A stretch of 64,000 nt of DNA from Zarea fungicola (Eukaryota > Ascomycota > Sordariomycetes > Hypocreales > Cordycipitaceae): NCBI GenBank assembly GCA_900169235.1, contig FWCC01000474.1:17637-81636 (forward strand), written 5' to 3'. The notes below the pieces were generated by a model that was given only the letters and a program-made list of their open reading frames with translations, did not search any database and was not told the DNA's origin. The stretch's first letter is position 1. The number at the start of each line of letters is the position of its first letter. The translations under genes were made by a program, and so were the position numbers. Below are positions 41,163 to 51,888 of the stretch, one piece after another.

Positions 41163-42984
41163 ACACTTGGCGGGGAGATTGCTGTGCAGATGGCGGGGTA
41201 CAAAAGAATTGACAATTTTAGAGTTTATCAACAAGCTAGGTTATTGATACGAGGTTTGTTAAATGCTTGAATGCCACGCGGCGTGTTCGGCTGGCGAGCA
41301 CGCAGCTGCTGATCTATGAAGGGCTCATACGCGGTAGCATTAAAGAATAATTGTCGCTCTTTTATTCTTTTTGTCCCCCCGTTCCTTCTTTCTTTCTTTC
41401 TTTTTTATTTTTATTTTATTTTGCTTGGCTATGAAGAGAGCACTGCCTCGATCCATCCAAGCTCAAATGCCGTGTAGCAATACATGATGCTGCCCATCCA
41501 GTACAATATCCGGGCAAAAAAAGAGCAATTCAAGTAGCAAGGGATATATAATTCTCTCTTTATTTATTCAAATACAGCCTACAAGTTGCTGACCCGTCGA
41601 TTTATGCCGAGGTTTGCCTGAGCCCCGTGCCTTTCTTCATCGTACGAGCTTACTAGGTTTAGGTCTCAGCATTAAATAAATCAATGTCGCTCATTGATAC
41701 GCTGTAAGAAAGACAACCCAGAAACTGCGGTCCTTGTGAGTGGTCATGTTGGAATGAGATTTCACATGACTTATACGACAATGCAGTATTACTGCTCAAC
41801 TCTGTCTTGGGTGAAACAGATTCTGTTTAGCACTTATAAAATATCCGCCACATAGTCTGCAAGCCTGCAATTGACAGCAGTTTTTCAACACTAGTCAAAC
41901 TTGGATAATGGAATTGCAATTTCTTTCCTTCTTTCATATTATACTGCCGGGCCTTCCCCTTTACGCCTCTAATTCCACCAATCCTTCATTAAACCCCGAC
42001 ATTATTTCTTCCGACGAGCCGAAACTGGCTAACTCCTTTGGCCTGCTTATGTGTCACCATGTGTCACTATGCGTCAAGCGGCCCACTCATCTCAACGGCC
42101 TCGGCATGCCCCTGTCCAAACGTATATTGGTTTCTGACATGATAAAATGCTTTAACCGAAAGAAGCGCAAGCCCCTGTGCAATGCAAGCCATGCCTATCC
42201 ATGTTGGTGTATGTGTGCCGCTGCCGGCCATGTACAAGCACGCGTACTGCGATAAAAATAGATTTACAGGACCAATAGCCAAGTTACTCGTCACAGGCGT
42301 GCCCACCTTCGCGGATATCTCCTTTTATTACACATACGCGTATGACGGGCCAACTAGGACTTTCGGAGCTTATTCATGTTATAAGCTACGTGCGGGTTAC
42401 GATTTGCTCCATAAAATCCCCGGTGAGACTGGCCGAGTACGCGTACCTGACGAAAGGAAGCCGTTGGCAAGGAAGCCTTTGTCAAGCCTCGCAACTTACT
42501 TGGCCGGACCAATGAGGGGGACAATTTGTCTTGGCAGTGAGGGGAGGCTTCGGACTCGCATTGAGTATCTTCTTTCTACGCTAGGCGTTTCTGAGCGTTA
42601 GTGTAGCTACATTTAAATTTGCATGTACTTCCGTTCCTAAGAACTGTAGACTACGCAGTATTGGTCGGAGGATTGATAGGGAGAAAAATTACTCATCTAG
42701 GGCTAGCCTTGGATTAGCACCTCAAACGCGTAGACTGACCCATACCAGTATAACCTGCAAAACGATTCGAACAGGTTGGCAATGAAAGTTCAACGAGGCG
42801 GAGCCATTTGGGGATGGACCAAAAGACAACCCTGTCTGGGCTGAAAACTAGGCTGGACGCTGCTTACATCCGAGCTAGAGAGCTTTATAGTTCCGCTTAA
42901 GCCCAATTCATCAACTCTTGTCTGGTTACCTTTATTCTTTCATTCTTTGCTTTTTGGAAAACAAAAGGTTCAAAGACCTTTAAA

Positions 42985-43848
42985 ATGAGTGAAAATAAAG
43001 ACAACGGGACCACTCAGGCTGAGGCGACGCCGCGCGAAACGGTTGCACCAGAACACCAAGCTGAGCCAACAGCTCCCGCCCCTGCGCCAACTCCAGCGGC
43101 GCCGTTGGTCAAGCCTCCACCAATACTCTGCCTAGGGGCCGCGCGCACAGGAACCGCATCCCTCGGCGCCGCCCTCAACATCCTCGGAGTCAAGCGTGTC
43201 CACCACGGCCTGGAGACGTACACGGAAGAGTACAACTGGCAGTACAAGATCCTGGACCGCGCGGCCGACGCGTCGTTCCCGGTGCTGCCGACGTACACGG
43301 GAAAACCGTTTACACGCGCCCAGTGGGATGAGCTCTTTGGCGAGTACGATGCCGTCACCGACATTGCGTCCTTTTACGCCATGTCGCTCATCAAGGCGTA
43401 CCCGGACGCCAAGGTCATCCTGGTGGAGCGGGACATTGATCGCTGGTGCAAGAGCTTCGAGCAGGTCTGGGAGCCGTGGACGCACAAGTCGATGCGCATG
43501 GCCGTGCGCGGCGCCAGCAAGCTCTCCGGGAGTGACTCGGGCCCCGTGAGCTACAAGTTCCTGATGGGCTGGACGCAGTCGAAGAGCCACAAGGAGCTGG
43601 AGAAGAACTCCCGGGCTGCGTATATCCGCCACTACAAGGAGATTCGGGAGGCCGTGCCCCCGGAGCAGCTGCTCAACTTCAAGCTGGGGGATGGTTGGGG
43701 CCCGCTGGCCAAGTTTCTCGGCAAGGAGGAGCCGGATGTCGCGTTTCCTCACGTGAATGATTCGGTGGCCTATCAGGCGCATATCGAAAAAACCAAGAAG
43801 GATGTTTTTATGCGCATTAGAAAAAGGCTCGTTCCTTTTGCAAAATAA
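42985..43848 (+). CDS. P-loop sulfotransferase-family protein
   Basis: Intronless, 287 residues, ATG at 42985 in good context (AAAATGAG). After a Pro/Ala-rich N-terminal segment of about 45 residues comes a P-loop-like motif (LCLGAARTGTASLGAALNIL), matching the 5'-phosphosulfate loop of the fungal Sulfotransfer_4-type family. Then GVKRVHHGLETYTEE, DAVTDIASFYAMSLIKAYP and AKVILVERDIDRWCKSFEQ (3'-phosphate-side motif) follow. The C-terminal part is helical. These proteins are abundant in ascomycetes and are annotated as sulfotransferases or NAD-dependent epimerase-like; few have a known acceptor. No signal peptide, so probably cytosolic. A high GC third position sets it apart from the AT-rich flank. 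Confidence 0.85.
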   Translation: MSENKDNGTTQAEATPRETVAPEHQAEPTAPAPAPTPAAPLVKPPPILCLGAARTGTASLGAALNILGVKRVHHGLETYTEEYNWQYKILDRAADASFPVLPTYTGKPFTRAQWDELFGEYDAVTDIASFYAMSLIKAYPDAKVILVERDIDRWCKSFEQVWEPWTHKSMRMAVRGASKLSGSDSGPVSYKFLMGWTQSKSHKELEKNSRAAYIRHYKEIREAVPPEQLLNFKLGDGWGPLAKFLGKEEPDVAFPHVNDSVAYQAHIEKTKKDVFMRIRKRLVPFAK

Positions 43849-44253
43849 TTTTGGGGTTGTGTTATGCTGCACTCGGACATTTGTCCATGTTTTGACCTTA
43901 CTTAGATACCAACACGGCCTCAACAGACACTCTTTTACTCTTTTTACTGTACTAAACTATCAATTGGCAAAGACTCGTTTCCTTGCTCAGGTCGATCCAA
44001 AGACCTGGGCATCTGTCGGTCTCGTTGCCCGAATGAATTGATCGGCCAATGTGCTGCACAATCCCATTTCACTTTGTGTCTAACGTCTGCTTCCTGATTC
44101 GTACCATGCAGCATATATTACTTTCTTTCCTGGCACGGCATGGCTAGGAATATAGAAGCGCGATCTCCAATCCTAAGAATGATGATGACCTATCGGCTCT
44201 GTGCCAGGCAGCTCTATGATGTCACTTTGCACATTCCCGCCGGTTCCCATCCG
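43849..44253. other. convergent 3' flanks, no gene seen
   Basis: About 400 bases between the convergent sulfotransferase-like and C2H2 genes. No supported frame and no obvious repeat. Confidence 0.45.
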
Positions 44254-47251
44254 CTATTGTCGAGTCCTCCGCTTTGAGCTGTATACCGCTTTCGTTGAAG
44301 AAATCGACTCGTCACTCCAGTTCTCTGATGACTCATAGGCAGCTAGAGCCTGGCTTGTGAGTGGAATGAATGCGGTCTCCTCGTCCTGGTAGGCATGGTT
44401 ATCCGTCTCGGAAAGGAAGAAATCGTCCTGGAAGAAATCATGCTGGAAAGAATCGTCCGGCTGATTAGAGCCCTGCACCGGAAATGACTGGTGAGCTGCT
44501 GCCTGCTGCGGCCGTGGTCTGTGTGGTGTATGGCCTTTTTGTTCCACTTGGTGCTCCCCAAAGAATTGTTGTTGATGCTGTGAGTGTGGCTGCTGGGCTC
44601 TTGCAATGGCATCAGCAGCATCGCGCGATCTGGAAAACGCCACGGCTTCGCCTCCAGGTCCAATCTTTAATTCCTTATACAAGTCAAGTATGACATCATT
44701 TAGCATCTGCTTTGGGGAGCGCCGGTAGTATAAATCAACGGAAACCCTCTCGAACGCGTTCTTGGTTCTGGCCCTGCCGCGCTGCTGCTCCTTGTGCGTC
44801 TGTGTCCTAGTTCCCTGAGGATTGGATACTCTGCGGAAATTGACATCAAATTGCGCCAGCTGCCATTCAAACCTGCCATCCCTCTCGCCGCTCTTGATTC
44901 TCTCCGTGACCCTATCCATCTGTGTCTGCATAGTGACCGGAAGAGCTGCCTTTCGAGCCTCCAAGGTTTCTCTTTCCCTACTAGTCACCAAGCCTAGGCT
45001 CACTTTAATGTCATCTTGGGATAGACTTTTCCTCGTCACAACTTTAACCCTCTCCCAGGGCTGCACCTCTTTGTAGTCAGCGCTACCTTCACGGTCACCT
45101 TGAGATTTTTCCAAGCGAACCATGCGGTAAGTCGTCAAAGCTCGAACTGCCTCTGGAATTGTCATGTCGCGAATGTCTTCCACATATTGGGTGGGCCGCC
45201 ACTGCGATCGGCTAGGAGCTTCTGATGATGAAGCTTCAAACCGAAGCTTTGCTGCACCAAAAACTTTCGCGCCAAAGTAGTCTCGCAGTTTGCTGTCATT
45301 CAAAAGGGCTGGTTTTTCTGGCCCAGTTCCTGTCCTGTTTGGCCCCAAGGATATGGAAGACCAAAATCCCCATTCGTCGCTACTGGACACAGTTGTGAAT
45401 GCAGAAATTCTGGATGCATAAATTCTAAATGCAGGATCTTCGAATTCGTCGCAAATGGAGGTTGTTGATCTCAGTTGCACAGTGTCTGGGAATTGTGACC
45501 AGTCGCCGGAATCAAACGATGGCGGTTTCTTGCAGTCGCATCCTAGCCTCTTGCATTGCAGCTTGGTTGCGGTCCACTGTCCATAAAGAGTGTCGAGACC
45601 TTCTATATTTTTGTAGTTGTCGTCGCCTCGATCAGCCCCCGAGTTCATGTCATCTTCCTCGTCTTTGTTATTGGACTCATACCGTGGGGGTAATAGTATC
45701 AGGGCTGTTTCCACCAAATGCTTCCGGATGTGCTTGGTAAGCTCGGTAACTGCTCCGTCGCTCTCTCTGAGAGGATAGTTCTGCTCAATTCTCTCAGGGT
45801 AGCCACCACAAAACGGACAATCGGTTAAACACGGTCGGTCTAATCGACTGTGTTTAACAACCGTGGAACGCCCAAGGTCTGTCATTGCTTCGCCATGTTT
45901 CTCGTTCAGATGACTCTCCAATAACAACTGAGATGGGAATCTTTGTGAGGGAGTGGCACCAGGTTCACAGTACAAACAATGCCAGGCCGGTTCGCTGTGA
46001 GCTGACACAAGATGTTCTCGCCATGCAGTGTACGACCCGGTATACGAAAACGGGTCCTTGCAGGATCGATATACACAGAAATACGGTGCAAGGTCATGAA
46101 TAAGGTGATTTCGCCACTGTTCCTCCGTACTCACTTCTGTTGCGGGGCAGGTCAGCAGACAGTATGGGCAGTCGAACGACATGCTGGCTTCATCAATCGC
46201 TGGAGCTTGCGGAAGTTTTGCGACCGAGATTTCGACTGACACCACTGACTCTGGTCGCCTCTCCGCCTCGAATTTAGTCGCTACCGTTTGTGACAGCTGG
46301 GTCCTCTGCGCCACACTCTCTGCTGTTCTGCTCTGTCGTATCACTGGCTCTTGAAATTTCTCCCCCGTGTTTCCCGCTTGTGTTGCCGCTCTGTCCACGT
46401 TCACTTCTTTGTATTGATTTCTATTTCGTGAATCGTCTCCTGTGTCCCTACAGAGAGCGAGTTGCTTGATTTTATGGCGCTCCAAATACATAAATCGGGA
46501 GCGTCGCAGCGCAATGGACTCCCCAGCTCGCCTGTGCAGCCATTCATAGGCTCTCGGAAAGGCATGAATCGCTCTTTCTGTTGCATAATGCTCCGTCAGT
46601 TTGTGAATTTGTTCATTGTTTGGCAACCGAATGAAGCGATCAACGCGTTGTTGCCGATGGCGTGCCGCGCTGCGGTACAATCCGACTCCAAGCTGGCGAA
46701 GGGTGGTAATATTCTTTTCGATACTTTGCCAATTCCCAGTTGTACTCGGCTCATCTTTGCCGCCCTCTATTGGCTCTCGGATAAGCCAGTCAGGGATTTC
46801 AGATCGATCTGACGACGAATCGGTGTCGGTGCTCCGTTCACTGTCCTCATCGAGGCAAATAGTACAGTCAAGTTGCCTTTCTAGAACATGTTCAGCTCAC
46901 GCATAGTTATTGGGTTTGGCTTGGAAAATATTTAAAATATTTACCGAGATTGCGTGAAAGGCCCTCCAGTAGACGTTCCGTAAGGCTGCTGATGTCGGGA
47001 ATGTCCTTCAATCTTGCAGCTAGAGATTGGTGGCCGAGTCGAAAAGCTCCCACAGCAGCCGCCCAAATATTAAAGCTTGCGAGATGTCTGGTGGCCTCCT
47101 TGTCATATATGCACAGCTCTTGCAGCAGATCTTTGCATCTCCCAACCAAACGCTGGATATCCCCAAGCAAATTATCCGCAGTCACGGGGAGCTGTTCTAG
47201 ATTGTCAGACAGCGGAGGCGCGATCGAGTGCTCGTCTGTAGCTTCTTCCAT
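44254..47251 (-). CDS. AcuF-type C2H2 zinc-finger protein, two exons
   Basis: Exons 47251-46945 and 46880-44254 join in frame to 977 residues. The N-terminus is helical and acidic (DNLEQLPVTADNLLGDIQRL). The centre has four atypical Cys/His fingers of the fungal AcuF-like type: FDCPYCLLTCPA...HLIHDL, YFCVYRSCKDPF...HLVSAH, WHCLYCEPGATPS...HLNEKH and TDCPFCGGYPERIE...HIRKHLVETALILLPP. A helical region follows, then a Gln/His-rich low-complexity stretch and an acidic C-terminus (DSFQHDFFQDDFFLSETDNH). Proteins with this finger block are numerous in filamentous ascomycetes and often sit next to NLR-type and cell-death genes. Their role is unknown, and the name derives from annotation, not from an oxidoreductase activity. 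It is divergent from the DUF7580/subtilisin gene over a promoter of only 276 bases, suggesting shared regulation. Confidence 0.82.
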
Positions 47252-47527
47252 TTATTTCTGGCGTAAAATTAGCCCCAGGCTGGGACAGTGGTGGGGAAAG
47301 ATGCGATGGTCTGCTACTAAAGCTGTGAAAAAGCTGACTGAAGCACTCTTCAGCTCACACTCTGGAGGTGCATGGATTCCCCGCATCTGGCAGCGCATGG
47401 GACATTAAGCAGCCAATGGTGTGACGATAATGGCCGCTGATTAATCCCTCGCTATCCAGACTTTGTGTTTCATGGCTACGCTTTCACCTGGTCCTACGTG
47501 GATTTCATCCGGTGTCACGCACTCAAG
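47252..47527. promoter_or_regulatory. short shared promoter, C2H2 gene / subtilisin gene
   Basis: The 276 bases between the two divergent start codons are the only space for both promoters. No strong TATA box is seen. Confidence 0.4.
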
Positions 47528-50407
47528 ATGGCAGCTAGCTGGTTTGGCGTTCGTGCTTCTCCTCCAGTGCTGAGCGAGCGGGAGGTTTTACGGCGACTGC
47601 TCCATATCTTGCCTGCGTTCACATCTCTCGCAAAATGGGATATGGATGATTTGGGCCGCGCTGATGCGGTGGAAAATAAAGATTTCCGTACTCGGCATGA
47701 TTTTTATAACATCCTATATCCCAAACTCTCAAGCATACAAGCAGCGTTGACGATACTAGATCCCGATCTTACAGAAATCACTCCCAATACGCTTTTGGCG
47801 GTTTTGGACGAGTTTGAGAAAAGCTTTTTATCGTGGAAGAAGGAAACCGACAGTATTTATAAGCATCTTGAGTTTCAGAGGCACAGAGATGATAGGCATC
47901 CGAAGCTAAAGGCAATGCAGGCTATTCTGCCTGAAAACAAGTTTGAGATTGATAGCCAAGTGCTTGGCTCTCTCCGTGGGATTATACGCCTTTATCATAA
48001 GAAGGCAGAGGATCGCGACAGCGTCATTTCTGCTCTTGATCAAGCCTTCAATTACCTCATGTCAATGCAACCGCGCGGGCAATCGGAGACGAACTGCCCA
48101 TTGCGCTTCTCAGATTACCCTGTCAAGCACATGCGCAAATTCTCCAGAGGGCTCATCGTAGTGCTACAGGAGCGCTGGAAGTGTACATGTGGAAGTCCAT
48201 GTCATCGGCGCCGCGTCTTGAAACTTGATCTCACGCAATATCAGCGGTTTGAAACAGGGCCTTGCCGTGAGCTGACCGTAATGCAGGACAAGGCACGATT
48301 CCGAGTCATGTTTCCCACTGGAACTGGCGCTCTGCATTGGAAGGGAGCGGATATATCAGTGAGAGATAATCAGTAAGATAATTTCCGGCTGTCACCTTGC
48401 AATCTTCATTCTTCACGAACACTGTCATCTCGGCTATGATACTCATCTTCATTACAAGGCCCAGGGATGTATGCGAGGAAATAATTCACAGTCTCTGCCG
48501 TATTATCGAGCAGACTAGTGATAAAACACTAACGAGTCTGGCTATTTTCAATGAACGACTATGGCATCTTCAATCCAGATACGACAATAAAAACGCAGAA
48601 AGGATACCCGATGGGGAATTCCAATCGTTGGAGGACCTTTTAGAACCATCAACCAGCAGTGGTAACTCACCAATGTCAAAAATCGACTTGAAACAGCGCA
48701 CAATCCTGTGCTTTGTCTTGGCAACATCGTTCTTCCACGCCTTCGACATCAAGAGCTCATGGATCCGCATCACAGCCGCAAACGTCTGCTTTCGGAGGAC
48801 AACCCGGAATCTGAGTATTGTGAAACCATATCTAAGCATAAACATAACCAATTCAGGCGGGGCTCAATTGGTCAGGAAGCTTCAGGAAATTCATTCTTAC
48901 CCCAGCCTCCTCACTCTGAGCATAATTCTATTTGAAATTTATCGGGGAAGACAGGTAGTCATCGAGACTGGAAAAGATAGATGCGCCGAGGTTCTTAGCA
49001 TATACGATGACTGGGAAGAGAGTATCAGCGAGTGCTCCAGTCTTATACCGATCGGTTGCCTCCAGGCAATGCGTGCTTGCATTGGGCCAGAACAACTAGA
49101 GAAAGCTGGCCTCATATCAAAAAACGTGAGGGACATGGATGTGCGCTTCTACATATTTGAAAGAATCATATATCCCCTCGGCGAGGTTATTTCAAGCATA
49201 TACGAACAGTCTCTACACCAACTACACGACAGCACACCTGAAGAACCAATGACTGCCCGTATCAGTAGCATGGATTCCGGCCGGGAACGAGCAGGCCAAC
49301 GCTGGATAAGATACCTCAAGGATGCCCAGCAAGTACTATGGCACCGTCATTTTGAGAATCTGGATGATAAATCAGCCACTGTAAAGGTTGCTGTTCTCGA
49401 TACAGGGCTTCAACTGCCCGAGACATTTCAGCACAATTATGTACAATATGGTTATGTCGCGGCCAGCAAATGCAAGAGTTTCTGCAGTAAGGAGCATGAT
49501 GCTACGCCATGGAACCGCGATAAAGATGGTCACGGGACGCAAATCTGCCAGATTCTTCATGATGTTGCCCCAAATGCTGAAATCTATGTAGCAAAAATTT
49601 GCAAGACGCAAAACGACTTTGGAACCCAAAGGTGGGCTACGGAGGTGCAACAAAATGCTGCTACTGTAAGGACAACCTAAAACAGCAAGTCAGCAACCAT
49701 GCTAACGTTTTCAACTGAAGGCAATCAGGCATGCATCGACAGTTTGGGGTGCGGACATGATAATCATGAGCTTTGGCTTTGATCGCCCAGTCAGTGTCAT
49801 AAATACGGCAATTACCGAGGTTCTCAAGCTGGACAGGCCGCCACTCTTTTTCGCGGCGACGCGTAACGATGGCGCCCACAAACCCATGGCATGGCCAGCC
49901 TCAGATCCTCGCGTCTTTGGCATAAGTTCAACTGACGGTGACGGTACACCATCCACCTTTGATCCCAATGACGAAGACTCATACCCTGTGCTCTACGCTT
50001 TCGGAGACGGCATCAAAGTATTCTCACCTGTAGGCAAGCAGGAGAAACTAAAGAGGCCTGGGGTGGGCGGGCACAGAGATCAACAAGAGCACAGAGAGCC
50101 AGAGGAGCAATACGTATCTGGAACCTCGTTCGCTGCACCTACTGCCACGGGCCTAGTGGCAATTCTGCTTGGGTTTGTCCGCATGGCTGTGCAGGCGTGC
50201 TCAGAGCAAGACCGCATTAAATACGCCAATGTGCCGTCGGATCTGCAAAGATTTGATGGTATGCTAAAAGTTTTGCAGCGACGGATGAGGCAGACGCACT
50301 TGCATGGAGGAACAAAGAGTTTGCTGCCATGGGGATTCCTGCAGAGCTCTCAGGTGTCGAATAACGGCATCCTGAGTAAAGTACATAAAACTCTAAACTC
50401 TGCTTGA
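47528..50407 (+). CDS. intracellular subtilisin-like (S8) protease with DUF7580-like N-terminus
   Basis: Exons 47528-48372, about 48459-49665 and 49721-50407 join to 912 residues. The start is the ATG at 47528 (MAASWFGVRAS); there is no signal peptide. Residues 1-550 are an all-helical region with the fungal DUF7580 pattern (SSIQAALTILDPDLTE, FLSWKKETDSIYKHLE, later LDLLEPS-type and LQEIHSYPSLLTLSIILFEI blocks). The C-terminal third is an S8 subtilase with all catalytic residues: Asp596 in VAVLDTGLQ, His640 in DGHGTQICQIL and Ser820 in SGTSFAAPTATG, plus the AIRHASTVWGADMIIMSFG segment restored by the last splice. The acceptor of intron 1 may be 48458 or 48464 (two residues' difference). Proteases of this build are paired with gasdermin-like genes in fungi, as HET-Q2 is with HET-Q1. 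The next gene downstream fits that partner. Confidence 0.87.
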
Positions 50408-50858
50408 TTACAAGTAAAAACTAAATGCCAAGTTAGCAGGTGGTAAACTGGAATCAAATGTTACAGATGGAAGTAGTATATACCCAGTTGCATTTAATTT
50501 TGATAATGAATGATATGAACAACGGCAGTGCCAAAATCGTAGCGATTAACAGCGACCCCCGCTTCAGGTGATAAAGAGGCAGAACGACCATGCCATCATG
50601 TGACCATAGTAATAGAATGCTGGCAAGACACTGAACATGACAGCCTTGGTGGATATCTTTCGCCTGTTCCAGCCCAGTGGCTCAGCCCCGTCATCTTGCT
50701 ACCCAACTCGAGACTGCAATGGTACTCCTGAATGAACCTTGGAACCCCTAACGATTGATATGCATTGAGCAAAGATTAGGCGATAACTACGTTATACGAC
50801 AGATAATCCGAGCCACAGTAGTTGTGCTACCGTATTCCATAAATCCTTGCTACTTACA
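50408..50858. other. intergenic region between protease and gasdermin-like gene
   Basis: 450 bases between two co-oriented genes, AT-rich, with no other frame of note. It should hold the terminator of the protease gene and the promoter of the downstream gene. Confidence 0.4.
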
Positions 50859-51644
50859 ATGGCCAGGAACTTGATGCCCAAATGCATACCCTGTCCAAAC
50901 TGGGAGATTTGGGCATACACCGACGTCGTAGTACTCGGCCGTCTCATCACCAACCCTAAAGACCCGGAAAGCCAGGTATTTCGTGCCGGTGTGCTGATAC
51001 CAGAAAAAACATACGAAGGTGCCAAAGTCGGTTGGCAAATGGTCTATGATTCGACTATCGGAGGCAAAATTGGCCTGTGGGCAAAGTGCATGCAGATCGT
51101 GACGGGAGGCCTGACTCTCGCCCATATCCGCTCACTGGCAGCAAAGTTGGAGTTTGAGTTTCTAAGAACTCGCTACTTTTTGCCCGACAAGGATTACATT
51201 AAAAATGTGGTACAAGATCCTGGTGTCCAGGCACACTTTAAAACGACGCATCGGCGCAAACCAATCTACTTAATCACAGGTATCAAGATTGCAGAGAACC
51301 CAAAGGAAACACTGCACGTCGGGAGAGAGAATGAGCTTACGAGCGAGTTAAAGGCCGATGCAACTTCATTCGGCGCGCCAGTCGAGGCGGGCCCTGAAGG
51401 CAGTGGTACCTCAAAGAGAAACATGACTATTACCACCAAGGCGTCAAACGACTACATCTTTGCATACAGCCTGATGCGGATCAGTGTCAAACATGACAGA
51501 TATGATGAAGAGACAATCAAGAGCGAGCCTTATATTAAAGGCGCGGCGTTTGGCCTCACAGATGCAGAGAAGGCGGTTGAATATGAGGCCGAGCCTTTCA
51601 ATGACCTTGGCTTTGACGAGTACGATGAAGAAGACACCGCATAA
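50859..51644 (+). CDS. candidate gasdermin-like pore-forming protein (HET-Q1/RCD-1 type)
   Basis: Intronless frame of 261 residues from the ATG at 50859 (context TTACAATGGCC). It has no signal peptide and no long hydrophobic helix. Amphipathic strands alternate with helices, as expected for the pore-forming half of gasdermins. The segment PIYLITGIKIAENPKETL lies in a central sheet followed by a flexible Gly/Ser/Thr stretch (about residues 165-190) and another strand pair (YIFAYSLMRISVKHDRY). The last ~35 residues (after GAAFGLTDAEKA) form an acidic tail rich in Glu and Asp with several Phe. In known fungal gasdermin-like proteins a short C-terminal tail is removed by the partner protease to release the pore former. 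Length, tail and position 450 bases downstream of an S8 protease all fit. Similarity is judged by eye and needs a profile search. Confidence 0.6.
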   Translation: MARNLMPKCIPCPNWEIWAYTDVVVLGRLITNPKDPESQVFRAGVLIPEKTYEGAKVGWQMVYDSTIGGKIGLWAKCMQIVTGGLTLAHIRSLAAKLEFEFLRTRYFLPDKDYIKNVVQDPGVQAHFKTTHRRKPIYLITGIKIAENPKETLHVGRENELTSELKADATSFGAPVEAGPEGSGTSKRNMTITTKASNDYIFAYSLMRISVKHDRYDEETIKSEPYIKGAAFGLTDAEKAVEYEAEPFNDLGFDEYDEEDTA

Positions 51645-51888
51645 TAGCACCAACAAACTATTTTGTTCTCAATTTTACAAATTCACTTTGATCATTTGCT
51701 CGGATGTTGAAGGGTGGGATCAAGGCCGGTTGCTCATTTTTCCCGGTCTGGGGTTGATAACTTATGATAGCGCGATTGTTGCTAGAAGTTGAACAAGGAA
51801 TTAAACTCCTGTAGAAATACATTTTCGTACTAATAACCCGGGGAAAAATACAAAATCTCGTGTAAAATACCACATTAACTAGAGCGTC

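Larger units (their letters stand above)
40954..42984. other. intergenic region; palindromes at left, unexplained transporter-like frame at right
   Basis: The left part is the FAD-oxidase promoter with two palindromes. A pyrimidine-rich run follows near 41380-41425. Between 42067 and 42306 the minus strand reads SNLAIGPVNLFLSQYACLYM and SVKAFYHVRNQYTFGQGHAE, which looks like the end of a membrane transporter, but upstream the frame is full of stops. A plus-strand frame (42182-42601, 139 codons) overlaps it. Neither is a firm gene. Confidence 0.35.
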
